Below are positions 8,023 through 16,113 of a stretch of 64,000 nt of DNA, in pieces. The first letter of the stretch is position 1. Each line of letters opens with the position of its first letter. The translations under genes were made by a program, and so were the position numbers. Origin of the DNA: Polyangium jinanense (GTDB lineage: Bacteria > Myxococcota > Polyangia > Polyangiales > Polyangiaceae); assembly GCF_028435365.1 (NCBI RefSeq), contig NZ_JAGTJJ010000003.1, forward strand, positions 434,001 to 498,000, given 5' to 3'. The notes under the pieces were generated by a model. That model was given only the letters and a program-made list of their open reading frames with translations, was not told where the DNA came from and did no database searches.

Positions 8023-8930
8023 GACGCGGCCTTCGGGAAGTGCGCGTCGAGGTGCGCGAGCGCCTCGGCCACTTTGCGCTGCGTCGCCTCGCTCGCCGGC
8101 AGGAGCGGCTGCCTTACCGCGGGCGTCATGCGCCCCATCGCCGCGAGCGCCGCCTTCGCCGGCGCCGGGTTCGGCTCGATGAACATCGCATTGTGGAGCT
8201 CGACGAGCGCGAAATGGCAGACCTGCGCGCGCACGAAATCGTTCGCCAGAAGCGCGCGGGTCACTTCGCTGACCTCACGCGGCCTCACGTTCGAGCTCAC
8301 GCTGATGACCCCGCTCGCGCCGACGGCGCCGAAGGCCAGCGTGAGCGCGTCGTCGCCCGAGAGCACCGTGAGCCTGTCGCCGAGCTTGCGCTTGAGCTCC
8401 TGGCAGCGGAGCACGTTGCCCGTCGCGTCCTTCAGCGCGACCACGTTCGGCGCGCGTTCGCAGATCTGCGCCGTCGTCTCCGCCGAGAGGTCGACCACGC
8501 ACCGGCCCGGGATGTTGTAGAGCACGACGGGGGAGGAGACCGCGCGCGCGACCGCGAGCACGTGCTCGCGCATGCCGTCCTGCGAGGGCTTGTTGTAGTA
8601 CGGCATCACGATCATCACGGCATCGGCGCCCGCGGCGAGGGCCGCCTTCGACGCGCTGATCGTCTTCTTCGTGGAGAACGATCCCGTCCCGGCCACGACG
8701 GGCACGCGTCCCTTCGCGACCTCGACGACACGCTTGATCACGAGGACCTGCTCCTCGTCCGAGAGCGTGGGCGATTCCCCCGTGGTGCCACAAGGCACGA
8801 GACCCGAGACGCCTCCCTCGATCTGCGCCTCCACGAGCGCGTCGAGCGCGGCGAGATCGACGGCGTCGCCATCGGCGGTGAACGGCGTGACGAGCGCGGT
8901 AAACGTGCCTGAGAACGTGAGGGCTTGCAT
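8019..8930 (-). CDS. dapA: 4-hydroxy-tetrahydrodipicolinate synthase
   Basis: Schiff-base aldolase condensing pyruvate and aspartate semialdehyde, the first committed step to diaminopimelate and lysine. The 303-residue protein shows 'FTALVTPFTADG', the 'CGTTGESPTLS' substrate motif, 'PYYNKPSQDGM', the catalytic tyrosine in 'VVLYNIPGR', and the Schiff-base lysine in 'VALKDATGN'. I start it at the ATG at 8930 (MQALTFSGTF), as in other DapA proteins; the upstream frame extension is low-complexity Arg/Pro. It overlaps dapB by four bases and is the first gene of this two-gene operon. Confidence 0.97.
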   Translation of the reverse strand: MQALTFSGTFTALVTPFTADGDAVDLAALDALVEAQIEGGVSGLVPCGTTGESPTLSDEEQVLVIKRVVEVAKGRVPVVAGTGSFSTKKTISASKAALAAGADAVMIVMPYYNKPSQDGMREHVLAVARAVSSPVVLYNIPGRCVVDLSAETTAQICERAPNVVALKDATGNVLRCQELKRKLGDRLTVLSGDDALTLAFGAVGASGVISVSSNVRPREVSEVTRALLANDFVRAQVCHFALVELHNAMFIEPNPAPAKAALAAMGRMTPAVRQPLLPASEATQRKVAEALAHLDAHFPKAAS

Positions 8931-9186
8931 CAGCGCGCGACCTTGGATGGCTTCGCGAGGCACGTCAAGTTTCCGCGGCCCGGGCCGCACGTCGCGACGA
9001 GGACGGACGGAGGAACGAGGAGAAAACGCGGGCAAGGAAGCGGCTTCGGCGAAGGATCACGCGCCGGATCGAGCACGCGAGGGGCGAGGGTTTCGAGGCC
9101 TCGCGCGCCGACGCGCTGGACCGGACTCTCGCTCGGGGCGCGGACGCGACCTTGCCAAGCGCGGGGCATGGACGCACGTTCCGGCC

Positions 9187-9435
9187 ATGCAGTCGCTCAT
9201 GGACAAAGCTCTGATGGGATACGTCGAGCTCCAGGTGGGCTCGCTCAAGGTCGAGGTCCCGATCCGCGCGGCTGGGGAGGCGTCCTCGGCTGAGCCAGCC
9301 GCAAGGTTCGAGATGGAGGGCGATTCCTGCGCGATCGTCGTGCGAGGGGACGCGACGTCGAAGCAGGTCGAGCGCGCGATGCACAGGGCAGCGCGGGAGG
9401 CCGTGCGCCAGCTGTCGCGAAAGCTGCTCAACTAA
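9187..9435 (+). CDS. Small hypothetical protein (82 aa)
   Basis: I do not recognise this 82-residue protein. Its codons end almost always in G or C, as in neighbouring genes. The sequence reads as a plausible soluble alpha/beta protein: an N-terminal part 'MDKALMGYVELQVGSLKVEV' with alternating hydrophobic residues, a middle beta-like 'EGDSCAIVVRGDATSKQ', and a C-terminal basic helix 'VERAMHRAAREAVRQLSRKLL'. The longer upstream frame is antisense to dapA and is discarded. An internal ATG at 9199 is an alternative start. Two hairpins follow the stop immediately. Confidence 0.55.
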   Translation: MQSLMDKALMGYVELQVGSLKVEVPIRAAGEASSAEPAARFEMEGDSCAIVVRGDATSKQVERAMHRAAREAVRQLSRKLLN

Positions 9436-9438
9436 CGA

Positions 9439-9479
9439 GAGCATCGAGCGATGCTCGGAAGATCGCGAAGCGATCTTCC
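9439..9479. other. Two adjacent hairpins after the 82-aa gene
   Basis: GAGCATCG-AG-CGATGCTC (9439-9456) is followed without a gap by GGAAGATCGC-GAA-GCGATCTTCC (9457-9479), giving perfect 8-bp and 10-bp stems with very short loops. They begin four bases after the stop of the small gene. No T run follows on either strand, so this is not a textbook intrinsic terminator. It could be an mRNA 3' end stabiliser, a factor-dependent termination site or a dispersed repeat. Confidence 0.7.
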
Positions 9480-9633
9480 CTCGGGGGGTGAATCGGCCGG
9501 GCTCTGCCTGGCCGAGAGGGGGACGCGAGGCGTACCCCTCGGTGACGAGCGCACGAGTATTTCGAATACCATGCTAGGCTCGCGCACCGGATGAGCTAGC
9601 TGCCCGGCCTCCGGCGGACGGGCGCGGGAGAGC

Positions 9634-10275
9634 ATGGCTTTGGGTCGAACGGCACGAATGGGTGTGGGGCCTCTGTCCCACGGTCGGACCAGAATCGGTG
9701 CGTGGGCCTGCGCGGCGGCGCTGGGCGTCGCGACGCTCACGGGGCAGCCGAGCGAAGCCCGAGCCGAGCCGGTCGTCGGGACCGGGAAGGGGATCGTGGG
9801 CGGCGCCTTGCTCGGCGGCGAGATCGTCGCGATCACCATGGGTGCCGTCGGCGTGAGCAAGGGCTGGCCGTACCTCGTGTTTCCCCCGCTCGCCGCGGTG
9901 GGCGGCGGGATCGGCGGATACTTCATCGAGCAGGCAGCCCCACCAGCCGAGGTGCCGCTTTACATGCTTGCCGGCGGAATGGCGCTCGTGATCCCGACGA
10001 TCATCGTGACGCTGAACGCCACGCTCTACAAAGCGCCGGAGAACTACCCGAACGAGCCGGTGCAGAACCAGCCCGCGGGAGAGCCAGCGCTGCCGAGGAC
10101 GAGCAAGCGGCCGATGCATGTGCCGATGTCGTTCGTGGACATGCACGAAGGGCGACTCGCGCTCGGCGTGCCCGCGGTGGAGATCCGCCCGGTGTACACG
10201 CCCGAGGAGATCGCGAAGTTCGGGATCGCGCAGGCGCGCGAGGTGAAAATCCCGGTCTTTCAGGCGAGCTTCTGA
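9634..10275 (+). CDS. Hypothetical membrane protein with signal peptide
   Basis: A 213-residue protein I cannot assign to a family. The N-terminus has a twin-arginine-free signal-like stretch (ACAAALGVATLTGQPSEARA) probably cleaved after ARA. Then come two hydrophobic, Gly-rich segments: 'VGTGKGIVGGALLGGEIVAI' with 'FPPLAAVGGGIGGYF', and 'MLAGGMALVIPTIIVTL'. The C-terminal ~85 residues are polar and Pro-rich and end in 'IPVFQASF', which reads like an aromatic-terminated exported protein. The gene is followed 105 bases later by the YagE-like gene on the same strand. Function unknown. Confidence 0.65.
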   Translation: MALGRTARMGVGPLSHGRTRIGAWACAAALGVATLTGQPSEARAEPVVGTGKGIVGGALLGGEIVAITMGAVGVSKGWPYLVFPPLAAVGGGIGGYFIEQAAPPAEVPLYMLAGGMALVIPTIIVTLNATLYKAPENYPNEPVQNQPAGEPALPRTSKRPMHVPMSFVDMHEGRLALGVPAVEIRPVYTPEEIAKFGIAQAREVKIPVFQASF

Positions 10276-10380
10276 AAACGGCGGAGCGCCTCGGACGTGT
10301 CTCGACGGCACGTTGCGCGGGAGCGTCGAGGCGGGGACACTGAGGCAGGCGGGCGCGCGCGGCGCGGGCCCGAAATCGCC

Positions 10381-11169
10381 ATGTCCCGCATCTATCCGGT
10401 CGAAGCCTACTCGTACGCGTCGCGCTTCAACCTGCGTGAGGTCGAGGCCTGGTTGCCGCCCGATTGCGGCATCCGCTCGACGAAGACGCAGCTCGTCGTG
10501 TCGCTCGACGGCGACCGGCTCGCCTACCTCTTCGACTTCGGCGCGATCGTGTTCGTGAACGTTCCCGACGCCGAGCGCGAGCGTATCGTCGAGACCTTCA
10601 ACAAGAAGCTGCCGCAGGAGCCACATCCGCCGCTGCGCGAGAGCTTCCTCATCGAGGTGCGCCCCAGCGCGGCCGTCGAGGTCCGCTTCGATCGGGTCGT
10701 CGTGCCCGACGTCGACCCGATCACGCTCGACGTCATCGCTACCGTGATCGCGCAGTCCGTGGCCATCGACTACTACGACGAGGACGTGCAGGCGATCCTG
10801 GATCGCGTGGGCGCGGTGGCCGGCGAGGTCGCGCGGGAAGGCCGAACGCTCGGCAGGACGCGGGACTTCGTGCGGTTCGTGGGCACGGCGATGGCGTCGC
10901 AGGTCGAGATCATCACGGCGATCTCGCTCCTCGACAAACCCGACCTCACCTGGGAGAACGAGGCCGCCGATCGGCTGCACGACAAGCTGCGGAACAACCT
11001 CGAGATCCAGGAGCGGCACAAGGCGCTGGAGATCAAGCTGTCGACGATCCGCGAGACGCTCGGGACGCTGATCGAGTTCAGCCAGACGCGGCGGATGCTG
11101 TTCCTCGAAGGCTCGATCGTGGCGCTCATCGTGTTCGAGATCCTGCTCAGTTTGTTGAAGCTCAACTGA
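10381..11169 (+). CDS. RMD1/YagE family protein (DUF155)
   Basis: A 262-residue protein of the RMD1/YagE (DUF155) family. Visible features are 'LAYLFDFGAIVFVNVPDAE' near residue 45, the acidic 'DYYDEDVQ' region (~125) and a C-terminal membrane segment 'MLFLEGSIVALIVFEILLSL'. The family is conserved from bacteria to mitochondria (yeast RMD1, human RMND1); the human member supports mitochondrial translation, but the bacterial role is unknown. The ATG at 10381 gives the standard length; upstream frame residues are Arg-rich noise. It ends exactly against the stop codon of the convergent membrane gene. Confidence 0.88.
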   Translation: MSRIYPVEAYSYASRFNLREVEAWLPPDCGIRSTKTQLVVSLDGDRLAYLFDFGAIVFVNVPDAERERIVETFNKKLPQEPHPPLRESFLIEVRPSAAVEVRFDRVVVPDVDPITLDVIATVIAQSVAIDYYDEDVQAILDRVGAVAGEVAREGRTLGRTRDFVRFVGTAMASQVEIITAISLLDKPDLTWENEAADRLHDKLRNNLEIQERHKALEIKLSTIRETLGTLIEFSQTRRMLFLEGSIVALIVFEILLSLLKLN

Positions 11170-11637
11170 TCAGAACCGGGCGCGCGTGGCCACGAGGGTG
11201 CCGATGACGCACGCTGCGAGCGCGAAAAAAGCCGAGGCCACGTAGCCCGTGCGCGAGGCGCGGCGCAGGGCGCGCGAGGGTGCGTCGTGGCCGTCTGCGC
11301 CGGCAGCGAAGAGGGCCGCGAGCGCGAGGCCGGCGAAGACGAGCGCGCCGAAGGAGAGGTGCAGCTTGCGCTCGAAGAGCCAGCCGAGCGAGCGAGAGGC
11401 GAGGAAAAGGCGCTGGCGGAGATGGGTGCGGTAGGGGAGGTCGAGCCAGACGCCCGTCGCGAACGTGGCCACGGCGAGGGAGGTCGTCGCCGCGGACGCG
11501 AGGTGGATCCAGCGGGAGATGCGCGCATCGTTGCGGAGGCGTACGAGGATGACGGCGAGCGCGACGAGGGCGACGGCCGAGATCCAGGCGAGGACGCCAT
11601 GGACGAGCGCGACGCGGCGGAGGAGCTCGTGCGTCAC
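11170..11637 (-). CDS. Small four-helix membrane protein, last gene of radical SAM cassette
   Basis: A 155-residue integral membrane protein with four predicted helices: about residues 4-28 ('RRVALVHGVLAWISAVALVAL'), 38-62 ('WIHLASAATTSLAVATF'), 82-110 (LSFGALVFAGLALAALFAAG) and 125-150 (VASAFFALAACVIGTLVA). No named family is recognised. The start is a GTG at 11637 whose TGA-containing GTGA overlaps the stop of the preceding gene by four bases, which fixes both the start and translational coupling. It is the last of five overlapping genes that include a radical SAM/SPASM enzyme, so a role in that system's membrane step is plausible but inferred. Confidence 0.75.
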   Translation of the reverse strand: MTHELLRRVALVHGVLAWISAVALVALAVILVRLRNDARISRWIHLASAATTSLAVATFATGVWLDLPYRTHLRQRLFLASRSLGWLFERKLHLSFGALVFAGLALAALFAAGADGHDAPSRALRRASRTGYVASAFFALAACVIGTLVATRARF

Positions 11638-11942
11638 GGGACGAGTGCTCCTTGAAGGGCAAGCGCGAGCGCGGCGGCGACGGAGACGCGGCCGAGCCAG
11701 ACGGCGGCAGCCTCGATCGATCGTGTCGCGAGCGCGTGGCCGCCGAAGATCGCAGCGCCGCCGGCATACGCCGCGAGGAGCGCGCGCCACACGAAGCGGC
11801 TGCGATCCGACCAGATGACGATCGCCGGGTCGGGCTCGGGGAACCACACGGACTCGATCAGGCGAAGCGCGACATAGGCGAGCGCCGCCCCCGCGAAGCC
11901 AAACGCGAGCGCGACCAGGAGTCGCCTAGGCGCCGTCGGCAC
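11634..11942 (-). CDS. Small three-helix membrane protein of radical SAM cassette
   Basis: A 102-residue protein with three predicted membrane helices: residues ~7-28 (LLVALAFGFAGAALAYVALR), ~50-68 (FVWRALLAAYAGGAAIFGG) and ~78-100 (AAVWLGRVSVAAALALAL). The polar loop between the first two is 'FPEPDPAIVIWSDRSR'. I do not recognise the family. The start is a GTG preceded by a clear GAAGGAG ribosome site, seven bases upstream and inside the 3' end of the radical SAM gene, so the genes overlap by 17 bases. It overlaps the next gene by four bases. Confidence 0.72.
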   Translation of the reverse strand: MPTAPRRLLVALAFGFAGAALAYVALRLIESVWFPEPDPAIVIWSDRSRFVWRALLAAYAGGAAIFGGHALATRSIEAAAVWLGRVSVAAALALALQGALVP

Positions 11943-13119
11943 GCGGCTCCTTCACGTTTGGGTTTTGCTCTCGCGCGTGGTGCGCGCGGACGCGCGGGCA
12001 CTCGGGATCGGGGCCGAGCGCGCCGCCGAGGTGCGTCGCGACGACGCGGCATCCGCCCCGGCACACCGAGCGGATCTCGCAGGAACGGCAAGGCTCGGCG
12101 TCGTGTGGCGCGCGCCAGGCTTCGAGCGTCGCGTCCGTCGCCCAGGCCGCGCCCGCGCCGCCTTGCCACGCGTCCTCGGCCTGGGCGTCCGCGGCCGGCG
12201 CGAAGCTGCACGGCGCGAGGGCGCCGTCGATCCGCACGGCCGCGAGGTAACGCCCCGCCTCGCAGCCGAGCACGCCGAACCGCTCGAGCGCCGCCGCGTC
12301 GCGGACGTGGCCCGAGAGGAGCGGTACGAGCGAGCAGTCGACGCGGATCGGGAGGTTCGTCGCGGCGAAGAGCGCTTCGAGCGTGGGTCCGAGGGCATCC
12401 ACCTGCGCGGGCGAGAGCCGCGTCGCGAGGTACGAGACGTCCGCCGCGCGTCCGGCGGGTTTGTACCGGAGGAGCTGAAGCTCGCGCGCGCCGAGCGACG
12501 CGGCCCGTCTCGCCGTCTCGGGGAGCGCGTCGAACGTCTTTCGCGTCAGCACCACGTTGATCCCGAACGGCACGCCCGCCTCCGCGAGCAGCCGCATCGC
12601 CCGCTCCGCGACCCGCGCGCCTTCCCAGCCGCGCACCTCGCCGTACGCCGCGCCCTCGCCGTCGTAGCTCACGTTCACCTGCGCGAAGCTTTCGAGCTCC
12701 TGCGCGCGCTCGCTCGTCATGCCGATGCCACTCGTGGTCAGCACCGGCACGAGCCCGAAACGCCGCGCCGCGCGGCCGAGCTCGCCGAGATCGGGACGCG
12801 CGAGCGGTTCGCCGCCCCCGAACGCCACCGTGAACACGCCCGCCGCCGCGAGCGCCGAGAGCCGCGCCGTGATCACCTCGAACGGCGGGCTCTCGCCGTC
12901 GGGCCGCGCGTCGAGGTAACACCCTTTGCACCCGGCCCCGCACCGCGACGTCACCGCGACGTGCGCTTCGAGGGGCCTCGCCCGGCGTGTCGTCTCCGCG
13001 TCCTGCCAGACCACGCCGCCCGCGAGCCCGAGCCGCTCCGCCGCGCCGCGACCGATCGCCACGAGCGTGCCGTCGTCGAGCCGCACCCACGCGCCGAAGG
13101 GTTCAACGCGCGCCCGCAT
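11926..13119 (-). CDS. Radical SAM/SPASM domain protein
   Basis: A 397-residue radical S-adenosylmethionine enzyme. The [4Fe-4S]-SAM motif is C60-x3-C64-x2-C67 in 'VTSRCGAGCKGCYLDA'; the SAM-binding 'FGGGEPL' follows at ~111-117. The C-terminal third has the Cys pattern of a SPASM domain with auxiliary clusters: 'LGCEAGRY', 'APCSF', 'PCRSCEIRSVCRGGCR' and 'PECPR'. SPASM enzymes modify peptides (PqqE, mycofactocin MftC, sactipeptide maturases). The start at 13119 has a GAGGGG site just upstream; an in-frame ATG at 13143 is possible but poorly placed. It overlaps both flanking small membrane-protein genes. Substrate unknown; the neighbouring GPGANCSS protein is the obvious candidate. Confidence 0.93.
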   Translation of the reverse strand: MRARVEPFGAWVRLDDGTLVAIGRGAAERLGLAGGVVWQDAETTRRARPLEAHVAVTSRCGAGCKGCYLDARPDGESPPFEVITARLSALAAAGVFTVAFGGGEPLARPDLGELGRAARRFGLVPVLTTSGIGMTSERAQELESFAQVNVSYDGEGAAYGEVRGWEGARVAERAMRLLAEAGVPFGINVVLTRKTFDALPETARRAASLGARELQLLRYKPAGRAADVSYLATRLSPAQVDALGPTLEALFAATNLPIRVDCSLVPLLSGHVRDAAALERFGVLGCEAGRYLAAVRIDGALAPCSFAPAADAQAEDAWQGGAGAAWATDATLEAWRAPHDAEPCRSCEIRSVCRGGCRVVATHLGGALGPDPECPRVRAHHAREQNPNVKEPRADGA

Positions 13120-13399
13120 CGCCCCCCTCGTCGCGCTTTCCATCGCGTTCGCCGCGTCCCTTCTCCTTGCGCTCCTCCGCGCCGCTCCCGAACGCCGCCG
13201 CGATCCCCGCCATCACCACGCCCGCGGCCGCGGCCGAGAGAAACAAGAGATCGAGCGCGCTCCCCACCGACGAGCAGTTCGCCCCTGGGCCTCTCCGCAC
13301 GGCGAGGATCTCGTCCGCCGTGATCGGCCCCGGCCCGATCTCCACCGCGCCTTCCGGATCGCGGCGCGCCTCGTTCCCGTCGTCCCGCTCGTCCCTCAC
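13103..13399 (-). CDS. Small single-helix membrane protein with GPGANCSS motif
   Basis: A 98-residue protein. Residues 1-35 are polar (with 'EIGPGPITADEILAVRR'), residues 37-50 read GPGANCSSVGSALD with a single cysteine (Cys42), 51-71 form one membrane helix (LLFLSAAAAGVVMAGIAAAF), and the last 25 residues are almost entirely charged. The GTG start overlaps the upstream stop as GTGA (four bases), and the gene overlaps the radical SAM gene by 17 bases. The compact Gly/Cys/Ser motif immediately before the helix is unlike a random linker and could be the site modified by the radical SAM enzyme. I do not recognise a named family. Confidence 0.72.
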   Translation of the reverse strand: MRDERDDGNEARRDPEGAVEIGPGPITADEILAVRRGPGANCSSVGSALDLLFLSAAAAGVVMAGIAAAFGSGAEERKEKGRGERDGKRDEGGDAGAR

Positions 13400-14406
13400 A
13401 ACCCAAAACTCTCCAGGTAGCCCGCGTTCGCGCCCTCGAGCGACAGGAACGCCGCGGCGAGCACGCCGATCATGCACACGATCGCGCGACCCACCCGCGC
13501 GACGGCGCGCCCGTCGCGTGATCCGAGCCGCCACGCTCGTGCCACGACGTCCACGCCGAGCACGCCGAACCCGAGCCACAAAAACGGCCGCACGTCGCCC
13601 TCGCCGTGATGCCGGACCAGGATCGCCGCCGCGCCCCCGAGGTAGAGCGCGAACGCCACGGACGAGGGGCGGATCACGGCACGCACGATCGCCTCGGGAT
13701 CACGGCCCGGCTTCCGGAAGAGCCGCACGATCGACACGGCGAAGACGAGCCCGAGCGCGCCGAGCACGCCCGCCGCGACCCGCGCGATCCTTTCGCGACG
13801 CACGAGCCGGCCGATCTCGGCGTACAGGCTCGGAACCAGCTCCGGATACTGCGAGACCGCGCGGTAGGCCGCCGCGAGATCCCCCCGCTCCCGTTCGAGC
13901 GCCGCGACCTCGTTCAGCGCGAGCGCGCGCGTGAGCTTGTCCGCCGAGGGATCCTCGATCGCCTGGCCGAGCGCGGCTCGGGCGCGGCTCGGATCGTCGA
14001 ACCGATGCCAGAACGCCTCGGCCACGATGAGCCGCGCCTCGGCGCGCACGCGGCCGGGCGGGAAGGTCGCGGCGTCACGCTCGAGCGCCTCGATCGTGGC
14101 GCGGTCCGGGGCCGGGGTCCGGCGTACGGCTTCGAGGCGCGCGAGGGGCGCGAAGTCCCCCTCGGCGTGGGCGCGGAGGTCGGCGGCGCGCGCGCGGGCC
14201 ATCCGGGCGAACGGCGCGGAGGGATCGAGCGAAAGGACCGCGTCGTACCCCGCGAGCGCCTCGCCGAACCTGAGCTCGGCCGCCGCTCGTTCGGCTTGCT
14301 CGTACGTGGCCTTCGCCTTCGCGCGCGGGTCGGGCGCGGCCGGCTCGGCGGAGGCCACGGAGGCGAGCCCGAGCACGAAGGCGAGCACGCCCGCGCGCAA
14401 TGTCAT
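13396..14406 (-). CDS. Signal-peptide TPR-like membrane protein, first gene of radical SAM cassette
   Basis: A 336-residue protein. The N-terminus MTLRAGVLAFVLGLASVASA is a signal peptide. Residues ~28-200 are helical and TPR-like ('YEQAERAAAELRFGEALAGY', 'AAYRAVSQYPELVPSLY'), presumably outside the cytoplasm. Four membrane helices follow: ~207-229 (VAAGVLGALGLVFAVSIV), ~250-266 (FALYLGGAAAILV), ~277-296 (FLWLGFGVLGVDVV) and ~310-328 (VCMIGVLAAAFLSLEG). A GTG one codon upstream of the ATG is an alternative start. It overlaps the GPGANCSS gene by four bases. Function unknown; a scaffold or export partner of the modified product is a guess. Confidence 0.78.
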   Translation of the reverse strand: MTLRAGVLAFVLGLASVASAEPAAPDPRAKAKATYEQAERAAAELRFGEALAGYDAVLSLDPSAPFARMARARAADLRAHAEGDFAPLARLEAVRRTPAPDRATIEALERDAATFPPGRVRAEARLIVAEAFWHRFDDPSRARAALGQAIEDPSADKLTRALALNEVAALERERGDLAAAYRAVSQYPELVPSLYAEIGRLVRRERIARVAAGVLGALGLVFAVSIVRLFRKPGRDPEAIVRAVIRPSSVAFALYLGGAAAILVRHHGEGDVRPFLWLGFGVLGVDVVARAWRLGSRDGRAVARVGRAIVCMIGVLAAAFLSLEGANAGYLESFGL

Positions 14407-14439
14407 CACGAGGGCAGCCTAGCGCGGTTCGTGCTGCTG

Positions 14440-14486
14440 GAAAAACGCATCGGCCTCCGAACGCACGAGGCGCCCGGAGGCCGATG
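14440..14486 (-). terminator. Intrinsic terminator
   Basis: Read on the minus strand, a perfect 12-bp stem (CATCGGCCTCCG at 14448-14459 paired with 14475-14486, 15-base loop) is followed by CGTTTTT. It lies 29 bases after the stop of the Cys-rich lipoprotein gene and 34 bases before the start of the radical SAM cassette. It therefore ends the lipoprotein transcript and separates it from the cassette. Confidence 0.85.
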
Positions 14487-14515
14487 AACCGATCAGCTCG
14501 GGTTTTTCCGGCGAA

Positions 14516-15526
14516 TCAGGGCATGCCGCCCGTGCCGCCCGTGCCGCCCGTGGCCGCGCCGCCGGTACCACCGGCGCCGCCGGTGCCCATCATGCCGCCC
14601 GCGCCGCCGGTGCCCATCATGCCGCCCGCGCCGCCGGTGCCCATCATGCCACCCGCGCCGCCGGTACCCATCATGCCGCCCGTGCCACCGGCGCCACCGG
14701 CGCCACCGGCACCGCCCATGCCGCCCATGCCGCCCTGGCCGCTGCTGCCGACCTGGCCGAGGCAGAGGCCGACGCCGCCGGGGTACTCAACCGACGTGTC
14801 GCACTTCGCGCCGTCGCCGCCGCAGTCCGCGTCGGTGCAGCAGTAGCGCGCGCACTTGTCGCCGTTGCAGGTCTTGCCGCCCTCGCAGAACGGACCATTC
14901 GAGGCGTCGCACTCATCGCAGAGCTTGGCGGTGTTCGGCGCCGGCCAGCACTGGTAGCCGCCGCCGCTGTTGATGTCGCACGCCTCGCCCGCGGCCGTGT
15001 TGCAGGGCGCGTTCGTGACCGGGTTGCACTTGATCGTCGCGTCGAGCGTGACGCAGGACCCGCCCGAGGCCGCCTCGGCGGGCGCGTTGCACGTCCAGTC
15101 CGGCGGCGGCGGGAAGCACTCCGTCTCGCACGAGCCCTGGAGGCACTGGATCAGGTTGTTGTAGTACTGCGGGTCCATCTCCTCGCAGGCGGCTTGGTCC
15201 GCGCCCGTGAGGCAGTCGAAGCAGCCGAACGCGCACTCGCTGTTGGCGCACTCGGCGAGCTGCTCACAGCAGTTCGCCTCGGCGCACGTGCCGCACTCGT
15301 TCGGGTTGAGCAGGCCCGTGCAGGTCGGGTCGAACGTCGGATCGCACATCCCGCCCGACGACGAGCTCTGCGCGACGGAGCTCGACGAGCTCGACGACGC
15401 CGTGGGACCCGCGCCGCCCTCGCCCCCGTTCCCGCCGGTGTTCCCCCCGGGGTTCGTCTCGACGGTACAGGCCCACATCGACAGGGCGCCGAAGCCCGCC
15501 ATCACGAGGAATCCAATCGTTCGCAT
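14516..15526 (-). CDS. Cys-rich lipoprotein with Gly/Met repeat tail
   Basis: A 336-residue exported protein. MRTIGFLVMAGFGALSMWAC is a signal peptide ending in a lipobox-like Cys20. A Gly/Ser linker (with an S7 run) leads to a Cys-rich domain with about 30 cysteines (e.g. 'NECGTCAEANCCEQLAECANSECAFGC' region at ~75-110, 'KLCDECDASNGPFCEGGKTC' at ~225). This pattern is common in myxobacterial surface proteins. The last ~85 residues are nearly all Gly/Ala/Met/Thr and contain four 9-residue GGAGGMMGT units. An AGGAG site upstream of the ATG supports the start. Function unknown; likely cell-envelope. Confidence 0.82.
   Translation of the reverse strand: MRTIGFLVMAGFGALSMWACTVETNPGGNTGGNGGEGGAGPTASSSSSSSVAQSSSSGGMCDPTFDPTCTGLLNPNECGTCAEANCCEQLAECANSECAFGCFDCLTGADQAACEEMDPQYYNNLIQCLQGSCETECFPPPPDWTCNAPAEAASGGSCVTLDATIKCNPVTNAPCNTAAGEACDINSGGGYQCWPAPNTAKLCDECDASNGPFCEGGKTCNGDKCARYCCTDADCGGDGAKCDTSVEYPGGVGLCLGQVGSSGQGGMGGMGGAGGAGGAGGTGGMMGTGGAGGMMGTGGAGGMMGTGGAGGMMGTGGAGGTGGAATGGTGGTGGMP
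14581..14688. repeat. 27-bp in-frame repeat, four copies
   Basis: Four near-identical 27-base units starting at 14581, 14608, 14635 and 14662 encode the GGAGGMMGT units of the lipoprotein tail on the minus strand. The units differ at only one to three bases, which suggests recent expansion or homogenisation. Confidence 0.85.
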
Positions 15527-15765
15527 CCGAAAAGCTCCTACTTCACCGACAACCGACGTCGCCGGGTCACGAGAGACCTGGGGTTGGCCCCGAGTGCGGG
15601 CCTGGCAAACGCGTGGTCGGCAGACGACCGGAGCGTACGCCACTCGTTCGCCCTATATCCGAAATCGCCGTGGGAGCGAAGCGGATGTCGTTGGCTCCGG
15701 CCTTTCCTTGCGGGACGAACCGTTGCAGCGTCGCGTTCGTGCGGTGAAACCCGGAAAACGCGGGC

Positions 15766-16047
15766 CTAAGGTTTGGTCTTTCCCGTGTCCGAAGAGCCTT
15801 CGGGCGTGCACACGAGGCAGTCGAGGCCCTGGATTTCGATGGAGACCTTCTGCGCCACGCCGAGCCCGTACGGGCAGTGCCGGCACTTCGAGTGGCAACA
15901 GTAACCGCGCTTCAGGTGGTAGACCGACGTGAAGACGACCTTGTGGTCTTCCTTGTAGAAGTCCACGCCTTCGAGAAGCTGGCTGAACTTGGGAAGCGCT
16001 TTCGACAAAGCTACCGCCTCACGGGTCCACGTCGCTCGTTCGATCAA
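15766..16047 (-). CDS. DUF5522 family protein
   Basis: A 93-residue protein whose centre reads 'VVFTSVYHLKRGYCCHSKCRHCPYG' (residues ~37-61). This is the DUF5522 signature: a Y-H-L-x-R-G-Y-C-C...C-R-H-C-P-Y-G cluster, probably binding a metal or an iron-sulfur cluster through four cysteines and a histidine. The family is a small cytoplasmic protein of unknown function. It lies 66 bases downstream of efp on the same strand, so the two may be co-transcribed. The C-terminal 30 residues add two more cysteines ('GLDCLVCTPEG') that may not be part of the core family. Confidence 0.88.
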   Translation of the reverse strand: MIERATWTREAVALSKALPKFSQLLEGVDFYKEDHKVVFTSVYHLKRGYCCHSKCRHCPYGLGVAQKVSIEIQGLDCLVCTPEGSSDTGKTKP

Positions 16048-16113
16048 AGCACGAACGAGGACGTCACGGTAGCTCTGTCGAAAATCGTGACTCTCGCGCG
16101 GGGAGGGACGACT

